Source: Pedobacter metabolipauper (GTDB lineage Bacteria > Bacteroidota > Bacteroidia > Sphingobacteriales > Sphingobacteriaceae). Taken from it: 64,000 nucleotides of DNA. The notes below the pieces were generated by a model that saw only the letters and a program-made list of their open reading frames with translations, had not been told where the DNA came from and ran no database searches. The stretch is taken from positions 310,001-374,000 of the forward strand of contig NZ_SNYC01000007.1 in assembly GCF_004362715.1 (NCBI RefSeq), read 5' to 3'. The position numbers were made by a program, and so were the translations under genes. Below, one piece after another: positions 1-7,394 of the stretch (positions are counted from its first letter, which is position 1; each line of letters starts with the position of its first letter).

Positions 1-214
1 TTGTCAGTGAATCGAGGTTCCAGACCTCTGCATTTTCCAATAACATAAAATCATTTGTAGAGTACATTTTTAATTTTGCAGCGTCAAGTTCCGAAAGTCC
101 GTCAAAGAATTTAACAATGCTTTCCTGTACCTTGCTTTGTTCATTTTTGGAAGCCTGGGCATTGACCAGCAATACAGAAGCGGAGAGCATCAGGCTAAGT
201 AATATCTTTTTCAT
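1..214 (-). CDS. Secreted small protein, N-terminal part (possible SnoaL/DUF4440-like), truncated by window edge
   Basis: A minus-strand reading frame starts with ATG at 214-212 and stays open to base 1, giving 71 codons; the rest lies outside the window. The first ~20 residues (MKKILLSLMLSASVLLVNAQ) are a clear signal peptide with a cleavage site after NAQ. The following residues (EQSKVQESIVKFFDGLSELD, then a KMYSTNDFMLLENAEVW segment) resemble secreted SnoaL-like/DUF4440 proteins of the NTF2 fold, in which a short helix is followed by a threshold segment of this type. That family call is tentative because only the N-terminus is visible. It sits 69 bp downstream of the SPFH gene on the same strand and could be the last gene of that unit. 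Signal peptide certain; function unsure. Confidence 0.6.
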   Translation of the reverse strand, partial: MKKILLSLMLSASVLLVNAQASKNEQSKVQESIVKFFDGLSELDAAKLKMYSTNDFMLLENAEVWNLDSLT

Positions 215-283
215 TATTTAACTATATCGTATTTAAATAGATTATATTTAAATAAAGGTATAATTTTAAAGTTACTATAGAAA

Positions 284-1288
284 TTACATCTTACTTAGGA
301 TCTCTTTCTTTTTTGCATCAAACTCTTCCCGGGTAAGGATCTCTTCATCAAGCAGTAATTTTAGCTTTTGAAGCTGAACTACAGGATCTGCTTTGGGATC
401 GTAAGCCGTAACTTCTTCTTTTTTGTCTTCTAAAACTTTACCCATCTCCATTCCGAAGCCCAGTTGTAACCCGGCACCTGCCAGACCGCCTTCGTTTCTT
501 GCAGCATCACGGAGTGCTTTAAGTTTTTCTATCTCCAGGTAAGTCAAGCCGCCTTCTGAAGCAGCCCTGCTATCGGCAGTTATATCGGCAATTCTGTTCA
601 TGCGCTCTTGTGTTGAAACGTCAAATGAAGTTCCCTGGATCTTAAAGTCTTTTAATTCGAGTCCCACTTTTGTGAATTCTGAATTTAGTTTTTCCTTTAA
701 TGCTTCAGCAAGGACCATCAGCTGTGCATCAATGTCAATATAAGATAGTTTTGCCTGTGCCAAATGCGAAATAAGGGTTTGTGGTAAACGGGAAAGGAGG
801 AGGTCTTTGGCATCAGCTGTGGAATATATATCCTTAGAACCGATAATTTCTTTGAAAAGAAGCAATGGATCGGAGATCCGCATGCTGTAATTACCATAAA
901 TACCGAGTTCAACCGGGATTTTATATTCACTATCCAGATATTTTACCGGAGATGGCGTTCCCCATGGCTGGTTTACACTGTCCGCCTTGCGGTAAAAATA
1001 CAGATGTGTTTTATGCTCGCTTTCAAATAGCTGCATATACTTCATCAGGTTTGTAATAAATGGTAAATTGTCTGTATTTAAAGTGTATAAACCCTCCTCA
1101 TTAAGTACATCTTTGATTTGGCCTTCATAAACGAGAATACAGCCCTGGCCTGGAGAAATAAGCAGCTGACTGTTGTCTTTAATCTCTGAAGTAGGTACAG
1201 GGAATTTGTACAACAACAGATCTGGTTGCTGGTCTTTCCATTCAATAACGGTACGCAGCTGTTTTCTGAAAAAATCTCCTAATCCCAT
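284..1288 (-). CDS. SPFH-domain protein with C-terminal SHOCT motif
   Basis: This 334-residue protein resembles the bacterial SPFH proteins often named virion-core-protein-like (YdjI type). Residues ~20-240 form the SPFH/band-7 region: a strand-rich start, then a long helical segment with SYIDIDAQLMVLAEALKEKL and IQGTSFDVSTQERMNRIADI. A glycine-rich linker around 265-285 (EGGLAGAGLQLGFGMEMG) leads to a C-terminal SHOCT motif at ~300-334 (LQKLKLLLDEEILTREEFDA). No transmembrane segment is visible, so it is probably a soluble or peripheral scaffold that oligomerises at membranes. It lies 49 bp downstream of a zinc-ribbon membrane protein on the same strand, and the two are probably co-transcribed. 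Proteins of this class often carry a zinc ribbon themselves; here it is on the neighbour. The cellular role is not known. Confidence 0.85.
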   Translation of the reverse strand: MGLGDFFRKQLRTVIEWKDQQPDLLLYKFPVPTSEIKDNSQLLISPGQGCILVYEGQIKDVLNEEGLYTLNTDNLPFITNLMKYMQLFESEHKTHLYFYRKADSVNQPWGTPSPVKYLDSEYKIPVELGIYGNYSMRISDPLLLFKEIIGSKDIYSTADAKDLLLSRLPQTLISHLAQAKLSYIDIDAQLMVLAEALKEKLNSEFTKVGLELKDFKIQGTSFDVSTQERMNRIADITADSRAASEGGLTYLEIEKLKALRDAARNEGGLAGAGLQLGFGMEMGKVLEDKKEEVTAYDPKADPVVQLQKLKLLLDEEILTREEFDAKKKEILSKM

Positions 1289-1337
1289 ATTTTATTTTTT
1301 TTATGCTATCCTTAATAGGATGCGGTTATGTTGGTTG

Positions 1338-2684
1338 TTAATTAATTTTAAAAGCGGTTTTTTTATGGCCTTTAAAGTCAAGTAGTTTAATGCTATCCTG
1401 TCTGGTAACGACCAGATACCCGGTTTTATATTTAATGACCTTGCTGAAATTCTCTTCATCATTTAGGGTTAAGGTCCACTCTGCAGCATTGGTGCTGGTA
1501 TTTAGTTGTTGGATCTTATATGGACTTTTAGGATTTGCATCCGCTTTAAACTGAATTAGCAAAGAGCTGCCATCGTCAAATACAACATCCGGAGAAAAGT
1601 AGGATCTTCCGGGAGTAAAATCTTTCCAACTTATGATCCGGCTCTCAGCAGGAGAACCGATCAGCTCTTTAGTATATGGATCACGATCTGTGAAGATGCC
1701 AGAACCACCATAATCCTTTCGCCAGGATGGTTTTTCGACCATGTCTTTTGGGCCGCCAACATTATCCTTATACCGGATTTTTAACAACTGGATCTTTTCA
1801 TTTGAAAAGTCGGTGCTTTCCTTTGTAAATGTAAAATAGTCTTTCTCTTTAGAGCCCGGCAATAAGGAATCAAACCCTTCCTGAGCGCGGTCGAGTTCAT
1901 CTTCACTGTATAATTTCTTTACCAGCGGATAGTAATATAGTTTCTTACCGTCATTGGTCATCAGGATCAGACCATCGCCATAATCATCATAAATAAAAGT
2001 TGCAGTAGCTATGCCCACCTGAAGTTCAGTTTTTGATGCAAACCATAGCTTTCCAACATCGGTAAGTTTACCGGCTTTTCGGTCTGCCTGATATAATATA
2101 TTCCCAACAATGATATAGGTATTGCCATCAGAAAATGTTTTTACTTTTATGTCTGAACTGCTTAGATCGTCATTCCCTACTTTCTGTTCACCAATTTGTT
2201 GTTTGGTCAGCACATCATAAAAAGCAACGTACAAGCCATCTTTTGTTTTGTCACCTTCCGCATTGTAATCCCTGTTTTCTACAGCCATTGCCATTGGGTT
2301 TAAGGTTTCTGAATGCAGCATTGGATAAACGTCATAAGTAGAAGCATCGAATTCCTTTTCTTCATTACCATCAGCAGATGCGGTTACATAACCGGAAGTG
2401 GTTTTATCTTTTGTAAGAAGAGAGATGACAAATACGGTTAGAAAAAGAATCCCAAATGCCAGGCTAACAATATTTAGTGTTTTTCTTAATTTAGGATATG
2501 GTGTTAGACCTGAATTATTTGGATAATTATGATTGTAATTGTGGTTATAATTTACGGTAATGTTATTGTCGTCCAGAAAATATTCAGTCTGACAGCTGGT
2601 ACACCGGTAAACTTCTGGTCTTATTTCTGTTTTGGCTGTGCTTCCGCACTGCGGACATTTGATCGCTTTAATTTCTTTAGCCAT
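1338..2684 (-). CDS. Zinc-ribbon, single-pass membrane protein with large extracytoplasmic domain
   Basis: The protein has 448 residues. The N-terminus has a rubredoxin-like zinc ribbon with CPQC near residue 10 and CTSC near 28. An Asn/His/Tyr-rich linker (YNHNYNHNYPNN) follows. One strong membrane helix lies at about 70-92 (NIVSLAFGILFLTVFVISLL). The remaining ~350 residues are strand-rich, with repeated segments such as GNTYIIVGNILYQADRKAG and DGLILMTNDGKKLYYYP, suggesting a beta-propeller-like fold; no catalytic motif is recognised. The topology implies a cytoplasmic ribbon and a periplasmic propeller. It is the first gene of a minus-strand unit with the SPFH gene, so a joint role in membrane organisation or stress sensing is plausible but inferred. 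Confidence 0.7.
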   Translation of the reverse strand: MAKEIKAIKCPQCGSTAKTEIRPEVYRCTSCQTEYFLDDNNITVNYNHNYNHNYPNNSGLTPYPKLRKTLNIVSLAFGILFLTVFVISLLTKDKTTSGYVTASADGNEEKEFDASTYDVYPMLHSETLNPMAMAVENRDYNAEGDKTKDGLYVAFYDVLTKQQIGEQKVGNDDLSSSDIKVKTFSDGNTYIIVGNILYQADRKAGKLTDVGKLWFASKTELQVGIATATFIYDDYGDGLILMTNDGKKLYYYPLVKKLYSEDELDRAQEGFDSLLPGSKEKDYFTFTKESTDFSNEKIQLLKIRYKDNVGGPKDMVEKPSWRKDYGGSGIFTDRDPYTKELIGSPAESRIISWKDFTPGRSYFSPDVVFDDGSSLLIQFKADANPKSPYKIQQLNTSTNAAEWTLTLNDEENFSKVIKYKTGYLVVTRQDSIKLLDFKGHKKTAFKIN

Positions 2685-2864
2685 TGCGCTTTAGTAGAGG
2701 GATAATTTAACTGAGTACAAAACGCATTTGCGTCGTATATTGTTTCAATTATTAATTGGGGTCTGATTAAATCCAAGTTCTGTAACAGATTTGACTAATT
2801 TTAAGTGATGGTAAAAGAAATGTTTACTATTTATTACCTTCGGACATTCAAAAACATAAAACAA

Positions 2865-3581
2865 ATGAAAAAGAACCTGATTATTTTTACGATACTGGCA
2901 TTATTCTGCAGTGCAAGTATGGCCCAAAAGCCAAATACCCTTACTAAAAAAGAAATTAAACAAGGCTGGAAGCTATTGTTTGACGGAAGTACAACCAAAG
3001 GATGGCACACTTATCTTAAAGATACTGTTGGTGCTAAATGGAAGGTAATAGAAGGAGCGATCGTATTTGATGAGACACAACGCAGAGGCGGTGGCGACAT
3101 CGTTACGAATGAAGAGTTTGAAAACTATGAGTTAAACCTGGAATGGAAGATCTCTAAAGGTGGTAACAGCGGGATTATTTTCAATATTCAGGAAGATAAA
3201 AAATTCCCATATACCTGGATGACAGGTCCTGAGATGCAGGTTCTTGATAACATAGATGCCGATGATAATAAAAAGGAAAATCACCTTGCAGGTTTATTAT
3301 ATGATATGTCTGGTGATGCCAGTCTTTCTAAACCTAAACCGGTTGGTGAATGGAACCAGGTTAAACTGATCCAAAATAAAGGGCACTTAACTTTCTGGTT
3401 AAACGGAATTAAAACATTTGACGGACAAATTGGTAGCGAAGCCTGGAATGCGCTTATTACTAACAGTAAATTTAAAGGCAATATGTTCGCCAATTTTGCT
3501 AAAGTAAACAAAGGTAAGATCGCCTTACAGGAGCACCCTGGATCCAGCCAATGGAGAAATATTAAAATCCGGACGCTATAA
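2865..3581 (+). CDS. DUF1080 (3-keto-disaccharide hydrolase-like) secreted protein
   Basis: With the start at 2865 the product is 238 residues and opens with a good signal peptide (MKKNLIIFTILALFCSASMA, cut before QK). An in-frame ATG at 2805 would bury that signal behind a poor 20-residue leader, so 2865 is preferred. The body is a DUF1080 jelly-roll (concanavalin-like) domain with the hallmark start GWKLLFDGSTTKGWHTY, the central EDFELNLEWKIS-type strand (here FENYELNLEWKIS), SGIIFNIQE and PVGEWNQVKLI, and a closing HPGSSQWRNIKIR. The family includes 3-keto-glycoside hydrolases and many uncharacterised carbohydrate-binding lectin-like proteins, so it probably acts on a sugar in the periplasm or outside. 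It stands alone, followed by a strong terminator. Substrate unknown. Confidence 0.88.
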   Translation: MKKNLIIFTILALFCSASMAQKPNTLTKKEIKQGWKLLFDGSTTKGWHTYLKDTVGAKWKVIEGAIVFDETQRRGGGDIVTNEEFENYELNLEWKISKGGNSGIIFNIQEDKKFPYTWMTGPEMQVLDNIDADDNKKENHLAGLLYDMSGDASLSKPKPVGEWNQVKLIQNKGHLTFWLNGIKTFDGQIGSEAWNALITNSKFKGNMFANFAKVNKGKIALQEHPGSSQWRNIKIRTL

Positions 3582-3623
3582 AAAAAGCCCACATGTATTC
3601 GTTAACGGATATTAATCTTATAG

Positions 3624-3657
3624 AGCCCTGTTTACGTAAGTAGACCGGGCTTTTTTT
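3624..3657 (+). terminator. Rho-independent terminator after the DUF1080 gene
   Basis: AGCCCTGTTTAC and GTAGACCGGGCT form a 12-bp stem (two wobble or mismatch positions) around a GTAA loop, followed by seven T residues. It lies 42 bp after the DUF1080 stop codon and 12 bp before the next gene start. Confidence 0.85.
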
Positions 3658-3669
3658 ATAAACTTGACT

Positions 3670-4818
3670 ATGTCGACAATCACCAATCAATTTTATTCGG
3701 AATTACCCGCAAACGACGTTCCTCTTCGTGATCTGTTTGGTGATGATGCATTTTTTAATGTCGTTCCTGCCGATTGGCATGTGATCATTACTGACATTAA
3801 AAATTCGACAAGTGCCGTGCTTAATGGTCTGCATGAAACGGTTAACCTCATTGCTACAGGCAGTATTGTTACTGTTCTTAATATTGCTTTTAAAGCGGGG
3901 ATAACCATTCCTTTTTTCTTTGGGGGAGATGGGGCGACTTTCCTGGTGCCGCCACTGATCATGGATGCATCCATGCGGGCACTGCTTTTATATGAAACAA
4001 ATACCCTGGCTAATTTTAATCTGACCCTTCGGGTTGGAACCGTACCGGTAACCAAACTGTATGAGCATGGAGAGGAATTAAGGATCAGCAAGCTCAGGCG
4101 GTCAGGTGCCTTTGCCGTACCGGTAGTTTTGGGTAACGGACTAAGTTTTGCAGAGAAACTGATCAAAGGTGAAAACTATCTGCGTGCCGATTTTGAAGCA
4201 TCAACAGAAGAGCTGGATCTAAGTGGAATGCAATGCCGCTGGGACAAGATTGCTCCTCCGGAAAGTAATTTCGAGGTGGTTACTTTATTGGCTATTGCGG
4301 CTAAGGGTGCTAAGCAATCTGAAGCCTTTATCAAAGTGATATCCCACATTGATGAAATTTATGGTTCACCAGAAAAAAGGCAGCCCATCTCAGTCCCTAA
4401 GCTCAAGCTTAAAACCAGTTTTAATAGTTTTCGTGTAGAGATGCTGGCCAAATTGGGTAAGATCAGGATCTTTAAACTTCTTCAAAACTGGTTTATTACC
4501 TTATACGGATATATCTATTTTAATACAGAAAGCGGGAAGAATTATCTGAACAGCCTGGTAGAAATGTCTGATACACTGGTGATAGACGGACGGATCAATA
4601 CGGTTATATCCGGTACGGAAACACAACGGATATTATTACAAAAGTCGCTTGATGCGTTAGAAGAGCAGGGAGAAATTTTGTACGGCCTTTATGTAAGCAG
4701 GGAATCTGTGATGTCATGCTATGTACGCAACCTGGAAGACGATCACATCCACTTTGTAGACGGATCTGAAGGTGGTTATACAAAGGCAGCGGGGTTAATG
4801 AAACTCAAATTAAGGTGA
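3670..4818 (+). CDS. DUF3095 family protein (class III cyclase-like)
   Basis: The product is 382 residues, reading from the ATG at 3670; a TTG two codons earlier is a less likely start. It matches DUF3095 along its length. The N-terminal half looks like a class III nucleotide cyclase fold: WHVIITDIKNSTSAV carries the metal-binding Asp position near residue 40, and FFFGGDGATFLVPP is the second conserved strand pair with GGDG. These match the first-metal Asp and the second-metal loop of cyclases. The C-terminal half (KLRRSGAFAVPVVLGNGLSF onward) is family specific and unassigned. No signal peptide or membrane helix is present, so it is cytoplasmic. It has no partner gene; a role in nucleotide signalling is an inference from the fold only. 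Confidence 0.8.
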   Translation: MSTITNQFYSELPANDVPLRDLFGDDAFFNVVPADWHVIITDIKNSTSAVLNGLHETVNLIATGSIVTVLNIAFKAGITIPFFFGGDGATFLVPPLIMDASMRALLLYETNTLANFNLTLRVGTVPVTKLYEHGEELRISKLRRSGAFAVPVVLGNGLSFAEKLIKGENYLRADFEASTEELDLSGMQCRWDKIAPPESNFEVVTLLAIAAKGAKQSEAFIKVISHIDEIYGSPEKRQPISVPKLKLKTSFNSFRVEMLAKLGKIRIFKLLQNWFITLYGYIYFNTESGKNYLNSLVEMSDTLVIDGRINTVISGTETQRILLQKSLDALEEQGEILYGLYVSRESVMSCYVRNLEDDHIHFVDGSEGGYTKAAGLMKLKLR

Positions 4819-5097
4819 TTTATGCTGTATGTAGTACGGAGAAGATTCAGGAATGTAGATTGATTATAACCTGTCAGTTAATTCATTTGGAGGATTGCAT
4901 GTTAATTAGAATTGCACTTAAAATTAATACTATTATTATTAATTATGTTGATTAATATTTAATAATAAGCAGCGCGTGGTGTTTAATTTAATTATTCTGA
5001 TTTTCACTAAGTTGTATTTCTATTGTTATTACATATGTTGGAATTTTTTGAGAAATTCTGTAATTTATTACAATCTTTTATTTTTTAGCTTATTTTT
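4819..5097. other. AT-rich intergenic stretch before RNA copy A
   Basis: No convincing gene is seen. The sequence is strongly AT-rich, with a run of ATTATTATTAATTATG-like repeats near 4930-4965. The only element noted is a 14-bp palindrome, TGTAATTTATTACA, at 5059-5072. It matches the centre of the larger palindrome at 5098-5115 and may be a second, weaker copy of the same operator. Confidence 0.5.
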
Positions 5098-5115
5098 GCG
5101 GTAATTTATTACCGC
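5098..5115. promoter_or_regulatory. 18-bp palindrome upstream of RNA copy A
   Basis: GCGGTAATTTATTACCGC is an inverted repeat with one central mismatch. It ends 18 bp before the TACCTTAG -7-like box at 5134-5141, so it covers the region where the -33 element would be expected. RNA copy B carries an equivalent palindrome at the same distance (17 bp). A regulator bound here is implied; the small XRE protein encoded next to copy B is a candidate, by position only. Confidence 0.65.
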
Positions 5116-5149
5116 TATATCAAAAATTATATTTACCTTAGCATTGTTA

Positions 5150-5377
5150 AACATAACACCAAATATCGAATGATATGAAGGTGTTCACTTAGAACTCGTC
5201 CGGGTTATGTAGGAATTTCATGGGGCGCGAGGAATAAGTGGGCACCGGCCACCTATAACATACGTTATGAGGCCGGGGCAGCTTATTGATTGCGTCCTGA
5301 ACAGTGTTAAAACTGTTCCTCCCCTTCCTACGGAGAACCTGGTCAGTCAATAAGAACTACTGCCCCGGGCCTTATAG
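5150..5377 (+). ncRNA. Structured RNA, copy A (family not recognised)
   Basis: Paired helices, with coordinates: P0 5155-5160/5180-5185 (AACACC/GGTGTT) enclosing 5163-5167/5172-5176; P1 5180-5190/5236-5246 (GGTGTTCACTT/AAGTGGGCACC); P2 5200-5206/5336-5342 and 5209-5214/5326-5331; P3 5223-5228/5292-5297; P4 5255-5259/5264-5268; P5 5275-5289/5347-5354 plus 5360-5366; P6 5299-5305/5312-5318 (GAACAGT/ACTGTTC). P5 crosses P2 and P3, and P1 crosses P2, so the fold is pseudoknotted. Copy B keeps these helices with compensatory changes (P6 becomes GAATAAC/GTTATTC; P4 becomes TAATGGC/GCTATTA). G-T pairs occur in the plus-strand reading, where the opposite strand would have A-C mismatches, so the plus strand is the RNA. 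A TACCTTAG box lies at 5134-5141. There is no long open frame. The ends are approximate. Confidence 0.72.
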
Positions 5378-5552
5378 CATTTTAGCAGTTAATGCAATCT
5401 AAAAGGCTCATTGTAATTAATCAATTAAATGAGATACTATAAATACTTTAATATTCAAAAACCAATCAAATCCTTTATTTTCCGATCAGTAATGGTCAAT
5501 TCTATTATACCTTAACGTATCATTTTGATATCCGTTATTCAATACGCTTTTT

Positions 5553-6137
5553 ATGCCGGTAGATGATTATAAGACTTTTTCTGATGTTAAGTTATGCACT
5601 TTGTTAAAGGCATCTGACCATGTTGCTTTTAGCGAATTATTTTTGAGGTATAACCGGATACTATATATCCATGCCTATAAGCTTCTTAATCACCATGAGG
5701 AGGCAAGGGATGTTGTTCAGGAACTTTTTACTGCGTTATGGGATAACCATTCTACGCTCATCATCCAGCATAATTTTGCCGGGTTTCTATACGCCAGCAT
5801 TCGAAATAGAATTTTTGACATGCTTGTTCATCAAAAGGTAAAATCCAAATATGTTGAATCCATACAGCGCTTTATAAATATCGGGGTAACTCAAACCGAT
5901 CATTTGATCCGTACTAAAGAATTGAAGGCAATCATAGAGAAAGAGATCTCCTTTCTTTCTCCAAAGATGAGAACGGTATTTGAGCTAAGCAGAAAAGAGC
6001 ATTTATCAAATAAAGAAATTGCTGAACGATTGGATATTTCTGAACAAACCGTAAAAAATCAGATTTCAAGCGCACTTAAGATCTTAAGAAAGAAATTGGG
6101 CCTCTTTAATTTTCTCATCTATTTACTATTTTACTGA
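5553..6137 (+). CDS. ECF RNA polymerase sigma factor (FecI-like)
   Basis: A 194-residue ECF sigma factor. Region 2 spans about residues 20-90, with FSELFLRYNRILYIHAYKLL and the core-binding EEARDVVQELFTALW helix. Region 4 lies near 125-185: the stretch SPKMRTVFELSRKEHLSNKE leads into a helix-turn-helix, IAERLDISEQTVKNQISSAL. The C-terminus ends in a hydrophobic LFNFLIYLLFY tail, as is usual for Bacteroidota FecI-like factors. Its expected partner gene directly downstream (6204) is only a fragment, so this factor may lack its own anti-sigma factor. The long upstream gap contains RNA copy A; a TATACCTTAA box near 5508 could be its promoter. It directs transcription of unknown targets. Confidence 0.9.
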   Translation: MPVDDYKTFSDVKLCTLLKASDHVAFSELFLRYNRILYIHAYKLLNHHEEARDVVQELFTALWDNHSTLIIQHNFAGFLYASIRNRIFDMLVHQKVKSKYVESIQRFINIGVTQTDHLIRTKELKAIIEKEISFLSPKMRTVFELSRKEHLSNKEIAERLDISEQTVKNQISSALKILRKKLGLFNFLIYLLFY

Positions 6138-6203
6138 ATTGATTTAATGTTTTCTTAGTACTATTCTTTGCGTTTGCCGTCTTGATATATAAACCTATAT
6201 ATC

Positions 6204-6485
6204 ATGGGACAAGATGCCGTATCAGAATTGATAAAAAGATACCTGAATGGGACGAGTACTGATGCCGAGAATGCGATATTGGAATCCTGGTATCTGGAAC
6301 AATCTACAAAATCCAGTCCGCTTAGTTTGGAAGAAGTGGAAGCAGAAGAAATACTGATGTGGAGGCATTTACAGCAAAGTATCAAGCGGCCATTCATCAT
6401 TTTGTTCTTTAAACGTACGGCCTCCGTGATATGGATAGCCGAAATCATTTTGAGAATGAAGCAGTTGTTGAAAGACACACCCTAG
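6204..6485 (+). pseudogene. FecR-type anti-sigma factor, truncated remnant
   Basis: Residues 1-60 look like the N-terminus of a FecR anti-sigma factor: SELIKRYLNGTSTDAENAIL and ESWYLEQSTKS match the helical sigma-binding domain seen in the intact copies at 7395 and 25721. After residue ~60 the frame loses similarity and ends at residue 93, with no FecR core and no DUF4974 domain. A full-length FecR is about 400 residues. A second open stretch (DMDSRNHFENEAVVERHTLD onward) runs in another frame to a stop at 6538-6540, so a deletion or frameshift is likely. It follows the sigma factor gene by 66 bp, the usual place for its anti-sigma partner. Whether the fragment still binds sigma is unknown. 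Confidence 0.6.
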
Positions 6486-6705
6486 ATGAGCAAGTTAAAA
6501 GTCCTTTTACGCGTGAAAAAAGCTATTATTTTGTGAATTAATCCTTTCTTTTGGATTAAAGTTTACTTAAATAGTGAAATTTTTGATTCAAATCAGTCCA
6601 TTTCTTTCCGTAAATCGGTCGTAAAAAATAATAGTTGCATAATCTTTACTTAATAGCAATAGACTTTTTTTGCTCAGGATTTAACGACTATTATTTGATC
6701 TTTTA

Positions 6706-7251
6706 ATGCATAGCACAGACATATCTAATCATGACGAGAAGTACCATTTACTTCAACTGCATAACAATTGCAGTAATGCATTTGATATATTGTACACTAA
6801 ATATTGGGAAGTAGTATACGCCAATGCCTATAAAAGGTTGAATGACGCCGATCAGGCAAAAGACATTACCCAGGAAATATTTCTTAAATTGTGGAATAAC
6901 AGGCAATCTGTTAAAATAGAAAACCTGCCGGCCTATTTACATACAGCCGTAAAAAATGCAGTATTCAACTGGTTTGAGAAAGAAAAAAAATATATACCCG
7001 TAAGCGACCTGTTAATTGAAACAGAAGCCGCAACGGAACAAGCAGATTCTGGATTATTAAGAAAGGAACTGCTTAGAACATACGAAGCGTTACTCAAAAC
7101 ATTGACAAGTTCACAGCAGATCATTTTTCGGATGCGTTTTCAGCAAGATGAAACCACAACGATGATCGCTCAGAAATTAGGGATATCCCGTAAAACCGTC
7201 CAAAATCAATTGGGAAAAAGCCTGATCCATCTTCGGGAATCTATACTTTAG
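6706..7251 (+). CDS. ECF RNA polymerase sigma factor (FecI-like) of the phosphate-ester locus
   Basis: A 181-residue ECF sigma factor. Region 2 holds NAFDILYTKYWEVVYANAYK and the ADQAKDITQEIFLKLWNN helix; region 4 holds TSSQQIIFRMRFQQDETTTM followed by IAQKLGISRKTVQNQLGKSL as helix-turn-helix. It lacks the hydrophobic C-terminal tail of the factor at 5553. The FecR anti-sigma gene follows 143 bp downstream, with SusC and SusD after it, the standard Bacteroidota order. There FecR senses transport through SusC and releases this sigma factor to raise expression of the locus. The gap to FecR contains a small RNA-like unit on the opposite strand (7256-7303). Confidence 0.92.
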   Translation: MHSTDISNHDEKYHLLQLHNNCSNAFDILYTKYWEVVYANAYKRLNDADQAKDITQEIFLKLWNNRQSVKIENLPAYLHTAVKNAVFNWFEKEKKYIPVSDLLIETEAATEQADSGLLRKELLRTYEALLKTLTSSQQIIFRMRFQQDETTTMIAQKLGISRKTVQNQLGKSLIHLRESIL

Positions 7252-7255
7252 AAAT

Positions 7256-7303
7256 AAAAAGAGGGGCCACCTTTCGATGAACCCCCCATATTAACGCTCT
7301 CTG
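7256..7303 (-). ncRNA. Small RNA-like unit S1 (GAGAGCGTTAA family)
   Basis: Read on the minus strand: a TAACTTTA box (7314-7307), 5 nt, GAGAGCGTTAA (7301-7291), then a G-rich/C-rich hairpin (GGGG arm with TTCATC, GAAA loop, GGTGGCCCC arm) and CTCTTTTTAT. The arrangement equals that of the units at 16570, 20504 and 20727. It runs against the flanking sigma and FecR genes and ends at the sigma gene stop. A transcript of ~48 nt is inferred from promoter and terminator only. Confidence 0.6.
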
Positions 7304-7394
7304 GTATAAAGTTAGAAAAAGAATATAAAACCCCAATATTCATTTTATTCATTTCTTCGTGGGACTTTTTCAATTTCGGCTGTCATATCTATAT

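Noticed and set aside
5150..5377. RNase P RNA, tmRNA or 6S RNA for structured RNA copy A/B
   Set aside because: The CCGGG and GAGGA pieces recall RNase P, but its conserved blocks are missing and the length is too short. There is no tRNA-like end or tag frame for tmRNA, and the crossing helices do not fit the long rod with central bubble of 6S.
5150..5377. IS200/IS605-type guide RNA or transposon end
   Set aside because: No transposase, TnpB or IscB gene or remnant lies near either copy, and the copies differ by compensatory substitutions, unlike recent mobile copies.
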